A DNA stretch of 64,000 bases from Welwitschia mirabilis. Taxonomy: Eukaryota; Gnetophyta; Gnetopsida; Welwitschiales. The stretch is from NCBI GenBank assembly GCA_051453625.1, contig JBOZIK010000001.1, forward strand, positions 87,527,810 through 87,591,809, in the 5' to 3' direction. This document shows positions 34,430-44,090 of the stretch, piece after piece; the first letter of the stretch is position 1, and each line of letters begins with the position of its first letter. Under the pieces are notes generated by a model. It worked only from the letters and a program-made list of their open reading frames with translations, was not told where the DNA came from and did not search any database. Made by a program: the position numbers and the translations under genes.

Positions 34430-35060
34430 TAGAACTTAGCACTAAGTGGGTTTTAAAAACAAAACATATGAACATGGTAATTTTATTAAAAACAAAAAAA
34501 GATTAGTAGAAAAGGGTTACAATTAGTAAAAATGAATTAACTTTAAAGAAGCCTTTGCTCTTGTAGCTTATATGGAATCAATAAGAATGATTCTAGCTAT
34601 TGCTTACATAAAAGGGTTTAAGCTTTATCAAATAAATGTTAAGAGTGAATTTCTAAATGGAAATATTTAAGAATAAATATATGTTTAACAACAAAATTGA
34701 TTTATTAACTCATGAAAAACTAATCATGTTTACAAATTAGAAAAGAATCCCTATGGTCTTAAACAAGCTCCTAAAGCTTGATATGAGAAACTCTCAACTC
34801 ATCTAATTAAAAATGATTTTAAAAGAGGTACATCAGATGTAATATTATTTATTAGAAAAGATGGTAATAATTTTATTATCATTTAAATTTATATAGATGA
34901 TATTATTTTTGATTCTATTAATGAATCCTTATGTAAGAAATTTGTCAAGATTATGCAAGATAAGTTCAAAATGAGTTCCATGGAAGAAATGAACAAGTTC
35001 TTGGGACTTGAAGTTCTATAAGATAAATAAGGTACATTTATTTCACATGCTAAATGTATT
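34430..35060 (+). pseudogene. Reverse transcriptase remnant of copia element A
   Basis: Plant copia RT blocks are readable in order: VEKGYNQ (about 34,513), INFKEAFALVAYMESIRMIL (about 34,538-34,600), KLYQINVKSEFLNGNI (about 34,621), NPYGLKQAPKA (about 34,747), and IYIDDIIF with the catalytic YIDD at 34,890-34,901. SMEEMNKFLGLEVL (about 34,978) then follows. A CAA-to-TAA type stop lies three codons before YIDD, and others interrupt the rest (tryptophan after APKA is a TGA). RT copies the element RNA into cDNA; here it is non-functional. Confidence 0.9.
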
Positions 35061-35720
35061 AAAAATTTGCTAGTTAAAAATGGTTTATAGGATTATAAAG
35101 AAAAAGACGCTCCTATGAATCAAAACACCAAATTCAGTAAAGATGAAAATGATAAGAAGGTGGATCAAAAGCTATATAGAGATGTGATCAGTATTCTATT
35201 ATGCCTTATAGCTAGTTGCACTGATATTATGTTAAGTGTAAGGATTTGTACATGTTATTAAAGTAATCCTAGGGAATCACTTCTCATAGCTATCAAATGA
35301 ATTTTTCATTACTTAAAGGATACTACTAACTGAAGGCTTTAGTACTCAAAGGACTCCTCCCTTAATCTAGTAGGGTATTGTAATGTATATTGGGCAAGAT
35401 GTAAGAATGATAGAAGAAGTACAAGTGTAACATGATTTTTGCTTGAACAATGTCTTATTTTTCTGAGTAGTTAAAAACAAAAATTAACTACTCTATCAAT
35501 AGCACATGTAAATTACATTTCTACTAGAAATTGTTGTGTATAACTTCTAGGGAGGAATAAAATGTTAAAATATTTTATACTCTCCATGAACAGCACTTCC
35601 ATCTATTATGATAATAAGAGTTTCATTAATATATCCAAAATTCCTATACAACACTCAAGAGCCAAGCATATCAAGATCTAATATTACATTCCCAAAAAAC
35701 ATGTTTAGAATATTATAATG
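35060..35720 (+). pseudogene. RNase H and pol C-terminus remnant of copia element A
   Basis: After KVDQKLYRDVISILLCL (about 35,160) and the FHYLKDTTN block come LVGYCNVYWARCKNDRRS (about 35,366), where the copia motif has GY.DADWAG.. and the Asp is lost. KQKLTTLSIAHVNYIS follows, and finally DNKSFINISKIPIQHSRAKH (about 35,612-35,672), the conserved end of copia pol. RNase H degrades the RNA template during cDNA synthesis. Multiple frame shifts are present. Confidence 0.85.
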
Positions 35721-35799
35721 CAATATATCAATATGGATAATTAACTTACAAATTCATTTATAAAACCTCTAAGTATAAAAAGATATGTATAGTTATGTA

Positions 35800-36892
35800 G
35801 GAATTTTGAAATTGGGCTTTACCCAATCAGGTAAGTAAATAGATAATATCCTCTAAATTCTCAACTCCACATTATATTATCTTATGAGTTGAGGTTATTA
35901 GTTAAATGTAATTAAAAGATAAAATTATATGCTAAATAATTACTTTTTAAAGATATCATTGTTATGCTTGCATCACTTATAGATCTTTTTGAAAAACGAA
36001 AAACTTTTATTACAGACATCTTCATTTTTATGGATGTCTATTAGAAATATATCTCAAGTATTATAGATATCTTTAACTATTCTATTATTAAATATGATTA
36101 GAAAAGTGCTAATTGGTACCTCTAAGAATACAAACTTAGTAAAAGTACTAGGATCCCACAGAGACACATGTGTAGGAGAAGTAATAGATTTTAGAATTTG
36201 TATTCCTTTCCTTTGCTTTTCAAAAAGGAAAAGAAGTTTTAACAAATCAATGATAGCAAATATAGATTGGTTGAATAAGAGGTATTTATTTAAACACACT
36301 CAAATGAATTATTAAATATTTCTGTGGTTTATGTTCTATTTCTGCGCTTTACGTTCTACATGCTTATTTGAATGGCAAATACCATGATTCATCAATTTTT
36401 TATGCATTTAGTTAAATTGATCAATTAATTATTTAATATGTCTTAATCTATTTTTTAAGTGAGATATGTCTATGTATTTTCATCTGATTTCAAGTGGTTA
36501 TTATCACAATTTTTTCAATATCATTCCAGACATTGTTTATGTGCATTTCTCTAGAATATAAATGTCTAACTTTAGCTGATTAAATGAGATTACACTAACA
36601 AGATTTGTGATCCATTTAAGGAAAATACTATTACCTTATGAGGGAGAGAGGGCTACCTTGAGAGGAGATTCTCATTTGTTGTAAGATTGGTGATGGACCA
36701 AAAAACCACTATTTTATTATAGGTTAAGAATATCTATCAGTGTGAGTTGAAGCTATTCTTTATAAGTGGATGTACCTAGGTTGGAAAATTACATTATCTT
36801 AGTAAGGTTTTTTTATTATACATTATCATTCTATTATTAGGTAAAATTTACTTGGTAAAACTCATTCATCACCTCCCCCCCAATGATTCTCA
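35800..36892 (+). repeat. 3' LTR of copia element A
   Basis: The start is uncertain (about 35.8 kb, after the end of pol); the end at CA 36,891-36,892 is clear from the resumed gypsy gag. The region 36,613-36,892 matches 31,600-31,944 including the terminal AATGATTCTCA. Open frames at 36,054-36,315 on both strands lie inside it and are not genes. Confidence 0.65.
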
Positions 36893-36897
36893 AGAAA
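36893..36897 (+). repeat. Right target-site duplication of copia element A (AGAAA)
   Basis: See the left copy at 30,379-30,383. Confidence 0.55.
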
Positions 36898-37440
36898 TTT
36901 TCAAAGAAGTGAAAATAAATATCCCTCTTTTAAAAGCCATTAAAAAAGTTCCTTATTATGCCAAATTTTTGAAAGATATATGAACTATTTAGAAAGGATG
37001 AATGCGAAGAGTAAAGCCTTTCTTACTTAACAAACTAGTGCTATAATTCAAAACCAAATCCCTCCAAAATACAAAGACCTAAGATGCTCTATAATATCCA
37101 TCACTATTATTAATAAAAACGTTTAATAAGCCTTGTAGATCTTGGAGGTGGTGTTAATTTTTACCTTATAGTATCTATAAAGGACTTGATTGAAATGATT
37201 TTAAAAATATCAAACTTCAATTACAATTGGTTGATAATTCCTTGAAGGAACATTGGAGGATAATTGAAGATGTGATTGTTCAAGTTGAAAATTACTACTC
37301 TCTAGTGGACATTTTAGATTTGAAGTTAGGAAAATCTAGAAACAATACCATTCCTATTATCTTGGGGAGATATTTTTCTTAATATATCTAATACCCTTAC
37401 CAATTCTAGGAATGGTTTGTTGAACATTTCCTCTAAAACA
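36898..37440 (+). pseudogene. Athila-like gypsy element C: gag C-terminus and aspartic protease
   Basis: Coding resumes directly after the copia element with FKEVKINIPLLKAIKKVPYY then AKFLKD (36,900-36,985). This is the block that in Athila/Tat-like elements follows the basic linker found at 30,170-30,300. PFLTN-like sequence and the KYKDLRC segment (about 37,061) lead into the protease. VDLGGGVNF (about 37,135; D-L-G loop) is followed by a one-base loss, LPYSIYKGL, LQLVDNS, RIIEDVIVQVENYYS and TIPIILGRYFS (about 37,350). Protease would cleave the polyprotein. Frame shifts and stops make it dead. Confidence 0.8.
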
Positions 37441-37449
37441 TGATTGTTC

Positions 37450-37900
37450 AATCGAATATTTCCAATACTATGAAGGAACTTGATGATATGCAAGGAGTGG
37501 ATTTTATTGAAGTCCTTGGTAATCTTAATCCTTCTTATTATTCTTCCTCTTTCATCTTCTTTAGATTTAAATTCATATGATAATAGTTCTTCTTATGATA
37601 TGAACTTACCTCTTAAAAATCTAAAATCTATTTTTAATGATAACACTTTTGATTCATTGATTTCTTCATCTATGCCTTTATCAAAGGAAAATATTTTGTA
37701 AGAATTATTAGTTAAGCAAGAGAAAAGGATAGGATGGTCATTTTATCACTTAGACTCTTTAAACCTTAAAGAGTATTCTACTCACATCCTTTTTGAATTT
37801 TTTAATTCATGTGTAAAGTATTTTCATTATAATATTCCTAAGTCTAATTCATCACTTGATCAACCACCATATTATTTTATTCTTAATCCTTTTTTACCTT
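37450..37900 (+). pseudogene. Gypsy element C: start of pol before the reverse transcriptase
   Basis: A 73-codon open stretch (37,480-37,701) ending LPLKNLKSIFND...PLSKENIL is followed past a stop by ELLVKQEKRIGWSFYHLD (about 37,702). In Athila/Tat elements the same order occurs between protease and RT (LKPLP..L.Y.FL, then LL.VL...K.AIGW...D). No RT catalytic motif follows, so pol is truncated here. Confidence 0.6.
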
Positions 37901-37949
37901 CAATCATAAGTTTACACTAAACTTGTGAATCTAAATTGATCTTATAAAA

Positions 37950-38520
37950 TTAGATTGAATGTATATAACCTCCTCTTAGAAAGATTGAATCAAATTGTGG
38001 AAAAACCTCATTCATTTAAGGATGCTCTTTCCATAGAAAACACTAATCATGACCATCTACCTCATCTAAATTTTAGCCACTTATACTCATCCAAGTTACC
38101 TTCGTATAATCCATCATTACCTACATTTCATCCACTCCTTCCATCATATTATGAGTTTATGAGACTCACTAATCTTGATTAATGGTATTTCCTTTAAATC
38201 ATGAATTAAAAAATCTTTACATTTTCAAAGCTTAGTAAAAGCTTTATGAGTTTTTGATTTTTGATTGACTTATCATTTAAATGTTTGAGTTCTTTATTAA
38301 ACTTTACATGGATTTAGATATTTTTAATTTGGAACTAAATTAAAAAGGTGTATTCTTTTCTTTTATGATGATTCTTTGTTTCAAGGCATTTATGGAGATG
38401 AAATTACTTTCTCTATGAGAATAATGAGCTAATGACCTCTTTCATACACTATGAATGCAAAAAAAGAAAATAAAATAATAAGAGAAATAAATATTAAGAA
38501 ATGTCTTAAAGCTCTTTAGA
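37950..38520 (+). other. Gypsy-associated module, copy 1
   Basis: The open stretch 37,955-38,182 ends LLPSYYEFMRLTNLD. A second copy at 51,607-52,190 reads DPFYYEFMRLIDQGKYPFY. The two regions stay alignable through about 38,760 and 52,330. No domain that I recognise. Confidence 0.45.
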
Positions 38521-38554
38521 ACATAATTTTTATATATAATCTTTTCTATTGGGT

Positions 38555-38665
38555 TTAGTTAACTACATTGAGGTTATGGACACCTATCAGTAATGTAGCT
38601 GTAATGATTTATTTATGATACATTCACTACATTAGGCTATAGATGCTTGCTAGCAATGTAGAAAA
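38555..38665 (+). repeat. Two ~38-bp tandem units, module copy 1
   Basis: AACTACATTGAGGTTATGGA (38,561) and ACTACATTAGGCTATAGATG (38,627), both ending CAGTAATGTAG or CAATGTAG, are about 66 bp apart. Equivalent pairs lie at 52,211-52,310 and, inverted, at 55,715-55,825. Confidence 0.7.
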
Positions 38666-38760
38666 AATTATTCTTGTTCTTTTTTTTTATATCTATTGGA
38701 AAAATATATCACAACACTAAATGCTCAATGTGATAAAATGCTTGAAACTTGGATGCCTAT

Positions 38761-39567
38761 AAAAAAAGAAGGAAAAGGAATTAAATTAACATAAGATTAG
38801 AGAAACTTTTATGTTTATGTATTTTAACAATTGAATTTGATATTATTTGATTAGTTGTAACTTTACAAAGACTTATAAATTAGAATTTTCTATGTCTTAG
38901 TAAAGGATCCATCTAAATTATGTAAATAAATAAAGACTATTAGCTTATGTTTTCATCTTGTCTTATCTACTCATAGGATTTATGGTAGAATTTTAAATTT
39001 CATTCATCCACTTAATCAAATTTTTACTCACTTTTATGGTTCATTATTAATCACAATCATTTAATTTTCTTTTCTTTAATGAAATGCACACTAGCAAACA
39101 CATTGTGTTTTCTATGATATGATCCCTCTATCCATATCTAGATCCAAGGAAAAATTAATCGAGAATGTTCATAGGATCTATTCATCCAATGAACCTCATT
39201 TCATCCACTTTCTATAAAAACCTATTATTTCCAAGATAATGGCATACAACACTCATTTTTCATGTGACCATTATGCTATTACAACCCTCTTCTAGTTTTC
39301 TTAGGCCACATCTTAGAGTTAAAACCACTACCACCACCTAACCTTACTAACACTACTATAATTCTAGATTTCTATATGTCTAATTTTCTCTTATAATGCT
39401 ATCTAGCTATTTTGTTAGTTTCTAGATCATTGGTAAGATTCATTTCATTCAAAAAGTTGTACTATTATTTTTATACTTTCTTTTTTACCTTCTTAACTTT
39501 CATTTCCTTTTTTTTTTTTATTATTTTTCATTTCCTTTTCTTTCTTCTATTCTATTCTTTTAAGCCA
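38761..39567. other. AT-rich region, no gene seen
   Basis: Only pyrimidine-rich tracts (39,470-39,560) stand out. Confidence 0.5.
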
Positions 39568-40470
39568 TCATGGGTGAAAAAGTAGAAATCATTTTAGAGG
39601 ATGGAATTTTTACATCATTCCTTACCTTATTTACATCCTTCTACCCTGATAAGATTTAATCAAGGAATTGGAACTATTTGCTTAGAGAGGATGATACCTT
39701 TTATTTTTTAAAGGTTATTTTGAAATTCTATATGAATGCAAAATTAATAAAGATGATCCGTAGATAATTCACCCCTCTATTTGACACACTTCCTTTGTTA
39801 TTTCTTTAAATGATGTAGAAGCCTTATTAGACATAGATCACTATGATATTTTACCTTACATGCTTATCAAATTCCTTATCTATTGTTGTTCTACTCTTAA
39901 TGTTGATTGTGCACTTAATTGGGAAGGAGATATACTTTACAAATACCTCTATAAATCAACACATGCTATTTAGGTTCATTATTCAAAATGTTTTACCCAC
40001 ATCTCATGTAACCAATTCCCCATAGTAGTCACTTTGACATGGTTAGGATTATTCAATATAGTAAACCTTTTGATATTGCCAAATGTCTGTTTAATACTAT
40101 AGCCAACAATATGGGCTAAAAGAGTAATCTTCTTCTTCTTGCTTAGTTTTAAACTTGGTCTACATTGCCTTGGCTCACACCATAAACTTTAAGGGAATGG
40201 ATAAAATCTTTATTGAATCCATCACTCATAAAAAGATTACTCAACTTGGAAAGTACAAGAATTAGGATTAGATGCTAGAAAGGCTCCAATAAATTCAAAA
40301 AGAAGAACAAAAAATTACTTCTTCTTTTTATGTTCTTCTCCTTCATACTCTTAACCCACTAGGCTCAAAAGGATAGGAAGAAAACAAGACCTGGAAGATC
40401 CTGTTTCCTCCCCTACTTTTTGTGCTGCCTCTATGACCTATAATCTTCAATTGGATTCCCTATATGATCG
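39568..40470 (+). pseudogene. Remnant of a plant-transposon-associated ORF (tentative)
   Basis: ATG at 39,570 (MGEKVEIILEDGIF) begins a series of readable but broken segments: REDDTFYFLKVILKFYMNAK (about 39,689), then DVEALLDIDHYDIL, NWEGDILYKYLYKSTHA, TWLGLFNIVN and FKGMDKIFIESITHKK. The sequence of features recalls the 'putative plant transposon protein' region found in many gypsy-type elements and copies, whose function is not known. It lies downstream of gypsy element C on the same strand. The match is by general pattern only and I am not certain of it. Stops interrupt all frames. Confidence 0.4.
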
Positions 40471-41000
40471 GTGTATGGGCGCTTTCTGATTCAACCTGCT
40501 GACAAGCCGGGTTGTACCTTATGGATGATGCACTAGGGTAACTTCGGATTTAGACCAGAGTTTGCTTTTAGAGATTCCGATAGATTTTGACATAGGAAAG
40601 GATTACCACCCCGATCAGATGGCCTTGACTCAAGCTGCTTCATACTTACTCCATTGTGCCTTTTGGCACTTTTGGGGTGAGTCTGAAGGGATTTTCTTTG
40701 ACTGGCATGTGATGTGACTGAAACCTGGGTGACCCTGTTATTTCCCCTCTTTTTTGTGACGCCTTTGTGGATTAGCGAAAAATTTGTAGAATCTCAGGGC
40801 TTATCTACCAAGCCCTGCTGAGAAAATGCAGACAAATTGCAGCCCGGCAGGGCTGATAACGAGTGTTCAGTCATGAGGGAGGGCAAACTACATACTCCAC
40901 TCCTCCTGCTGTGCGATTAGGCATTGTGAAACAGGAGAGAGATCTTGAAATCTTCCCCTCCTCTGGTGGACTATCGAAATCTTGGAATCATAGAGAAAAA
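40470..41000. other. GC-rich island of unknown origin
   Basis: G+C and CpG content are visibly far above the rest of the window: about a dozen CG dinucleotides in 530 bases, while neighbouring kilobases have few. It begins near GGCGCTTTCTGATTC and fades after AGCGAGTG (about 41,005). It may be a recent insertion that has not yet decayed. No long ORF, TG...CA ends or protein family is recognised. The translation FDIGKDYHPDQMALTQAASY is the longest readable run and matches nothing that I know. Confidence 0.6.
40811..40854. repeat. Imperfect inverted repeat in the GC-rich island
   Basis: AGCCCTGCTG (40,811-40,820) pairs with CGGCAGGGCT (40,845-40,854), nine of ten bases, with a loop of 24 bases. 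It is not followed by a T-run. Confidence 0.55.
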
Positions 41001-41048
41001 AGCGAGTGAAAAATTACAAACAATGCTGGGAAGATTCCTAATGGTGCA

Positions 41049-41133
41049 GGCATAAAACTGTGGAGCATTAAAAATTGTTAGATTCTCCAAATAATGATTT
41101 GGGACTGGGCATAAAACTGTGAAGCATTAAAAA
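41049..41133 (+). repeat. Two 26-bp direct copies 59 bp apart
   Basis: GGCATAAAACTGTGGAGCAT (41,049) and GGCATAAAACTGTGAAGCAT (41,108), each continuing TAAAAA, with one difference. They lie just outside the GC-rich island. Confidence 0.85.
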
Positions 41134-41139
41134 CTTGCA

Positions 41140-43289
41140 TCTTACTTTGTTATAATGTATTTTGAATTTAATAGAAAAGTAATATGTATTTCTATTTTTA
41201 AAAAACTGGATTTAGTTCTAAATATTACACAAATTCAAACATCTTAATTTAGCTGTTAGTCTCTATAATTAAATATTGTTACCTAACTATTAATAAAGTC
41301 CGAGCCACAAGCATCCCTAACAAGCATCGCCATCCTATTATATGTAAACAATTTATCATTTTTCATAGACACTCTTGATCACATTTCCTATACTTTTAGA
41401 ACTTAGGTCTTTGTTAAAAATGTCATAGAAATAGACTATTTATATTCCTATTTTACATTTCCATTTTAAAATCATCATATTAACTCCTTATTTTCCATCT
41501 TATTTTAGTCATTTTAAAGCTTTTATATCCATATCCTTCAAATTTATAATTTTAATACATTACAACTAAAGTTTTTATCTTTGATTTTTTTATTTGTTTT
41601 AACTTGCACATTAACTTTTCTACTTTAGCCATGTCTTACACTTTTTTCCTTTTATTTATTTTCTTTTCTAGGTTATTCTGAATCATAGTAGCACATGCAT
41701 CATTCATTTCTTACTATGTTTGCATTCAAGTTTTTATCTTAAATACTTTGAGAAGAAAGTTCACATTTGGTTAGGGGTAGTATCATTTACACTTAAAGTA
41801 CTTAGTTTTCATGATCTTTTTTTCATTAAAAGTGTAATTTCAAAGTACATTAAACAAATTTTTTTGAAAATCATTCTTCATATTCTCATACTTGATTAAA
41901 TTAATTTTCAGTTTTTGACATGTTATCTAATTTTTAAACACACTCATTTTCTAATGGACAAGCAAAAGATTAGTTAATAGGTATGACAACACTCTAAAAT
42001 TGGCATCTATATTAAGGAATTAAGGCTTTTTTAGCAAGTTTAATTAATCGTCATAGTGGTTGTATGCATGTCTTTCACTTAAGATCATAAAAATCCTATT
42101 TTACTACTAATATACCTAAAACACTATAATTTTGTAGGTTAAAAGTGATATCAAGGATATTATAGCAGGTGACTGAGCTATGTGGAGCACAATTGATACT
42201 AGCACTAGTTATAAGCATGTGGCACTAATTTCATGGAGTAGAATAGTACCATACTTACATTCTTGAGTCCTCTTGATGTGCGTAATTCATTCTCATAATT
42301 TTTTCAAAGATAAGATAAATAAGGAATATTTTCTAAGAAAACCCCTCAATTTAGCCCCATGACTAAATAATTATTTTATGTACTTTTGGGCATTCTTTAG
42401 AATAATCTCATTAGGCCTTAGAAACCCTAATTGAAAATCCTACTTTAGTCCTATAGATACCCTTCCTTACTTAATTTAAAGGGAGTTATTTTAATTGTGA
42501 AATTTTAAGAAGATTAAAGATTAAGTTGTGAATTATCTCTAAGCCTCCTATAGGGATGGACTAGCTATTAAGCTAGCATGATGCTTCTTGGTTTAGCATG
42601 AGTACAATTTTTTATTATATGCTTTACTTATTTTGATAATAAGGTGCTACATGTTCTTGGTGCATTACTTTGATATCAACTTGTGAATGACATACTTGTT
42701 ATGCTAAGGATTAGTTTAAGTTATGCTTTTACTTAAGATCTATTTTGGTAATTTTTATAGATGTTATAGATTGCATAAACTGAATATTTATTTGATTAAT
42801 CTTGAAAAAGTCTTGCTTTTCATTTGTATCTTATGAAGACTAGGTGGCTTAGTTATATTACCCTTATGTCTATGATGGATGAGATTATACCATTGTACTT
42901 GATCTTAGACTAATGAAATACTTATAGTCATAGTGGATTATATCATTATGAATACCTATGCTTTTCAATAAATTTTTTATGTTAGTTTGAATGCTATGTT
43001 CCATTCTTAGCTCTTTAAATATCATTTCAATCTCTATTACTTTCTACTTTATTCTTGTTTTACTAATATCTTTTATCATATCTTTGAAGAAAAATGACAT
43101 TGAAACTATTGTACAAATATAAGTCCTAGTAATTTTGGTAAAACTTAGGTTTGACCATGCAAGATTTGTATTTGTTAGCGATCTTGTGAATTATTATATA
43201 TTAATTATAGATTTAAGGATGACAAATTTCACCACAAACACTTACTTCCTTGCTGATGTAATAATTTCACCTCAATTTAACACTATATG
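41140..43289. other. AT-rich region, no gene; possible LTR-like stretch near 42.4 kb
   Basis: No domain is readable. 42,420-42,560 (CCTAATTGAAAATCC, CCTATAGATACCC, then CTCTAAGCCTCC) resembles the transcribed leader part of plant gypsy LTRs, which would suit the 3' LTR of element C, but no partner copy was found. Confidence 0.35.
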
Positions 43290-44090
43290 NNNNNNNNNNN
43301 NNNNNNNNNNNNNNNNNNNNNNNNNNNNNNNNNNNNNNNNNNNNNNNNNNNNNNNNNNNNNNNNNNNNNNNNNNNNNNNNNNNNNNNNNNNNNNNNNNNN
43401 NNNNNNNNNNNNNNNNNNNNNNNNNNNNNNNNNNNNNNNNNNNNNNNNNNNNNNNNNNNNNNNNNNNNNNNNNNNNNNNNNNNNNNNNNNNNNNNNNNNN
43501 NNNNNNNNNNNNNNNNNNNNNNNNNNNNNNNNNNNNNNNNNNNNNNNNNNNNNNNNNNNNNNNNNNNNNNNNNNNNNNNNNNNNNNNNNNNNNNNNNNNN
43601 NNNNNNNNNNNNNNNNNNNNNNNNNNNNNNNNNNNNNNNNNNNNNNNNNNNNNNNNNNNNNNNNNNNNNNNNNNNNNNNNNNNNNNNNNNNNNNNNNNNN
43701 NNNNNNNNNNNNNNNNNNNNNNNNNNNNNNNNNNNNNNNNNNNNNNNNNNNNNNNNNNNNNNNNNNNNNNNNNNNNNNNNNNNNNNNNNNNNNNNNNNNN
43801 NNNNNNNNNNNNNNNNNNNNNNNNNNNNNNNNNNNNNNNNNNNNNNNNNNNNNNNNNNNNNNNNNNNNNNNNNNNNNNNNNNNNNNNNNNNNNNNNNNNN
43901 NNNNNNNNNNNNNNNNNNNNNNNNNNNNNNNNNNNNNNNNNNNNNNNNNNNNNNNNNNNNNNNNNNNNNNNNNNNNNNNNNNNNNNNNNNNNNNNNNNNN
44001 NNNNNNNNNNNNNNNNNNNNNNNNNNNNNNNNNNNNNNNNNNNNNNNNNNNNNNNNNNNNNNNNNNNNNNNNNNNNNNNNNNNNNNNNNN
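43290..44090. other. Assembly gap of 801 N
   Basis: Unknown bases. Long open frames that span it are artefacts. Confidence 0.99.

Larger units (their letters stand above)
30384..36892 (+). mobile_element. Ty1/copia retrotransposon A, complete outline, decayed, nested in gypsy C
   Basis: A 6.5-kb element with 5' LTR 30,384-31,944, a PBS-like site, gag (from about 32,006), protease, integrase, reverse transcriptase and RNase H in the copia order (integrase before RT), and a 3' LTR of about 1.1 kb ending at 36,892. It sits inside the gag of gypsy element C with putative 5-bp flanking duplications. Essentially every domain has stops or lost catalytic residues. LTR divergence is large, so the insertion is old, but younger than gypsy C. 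Confidence 0.85.

Noticed and set aside
36054-36315. Overlapping open frames on both strands (81 and 73 codons)
   Set aside because: They lie inside the 3' LTR of copia element A and have no domain.
40470-41000. Organelle-derived insert as the explanation of the GC-rich island
   Set aside because: I recognise no plastid or mitochondrial gene in it; origin left open.
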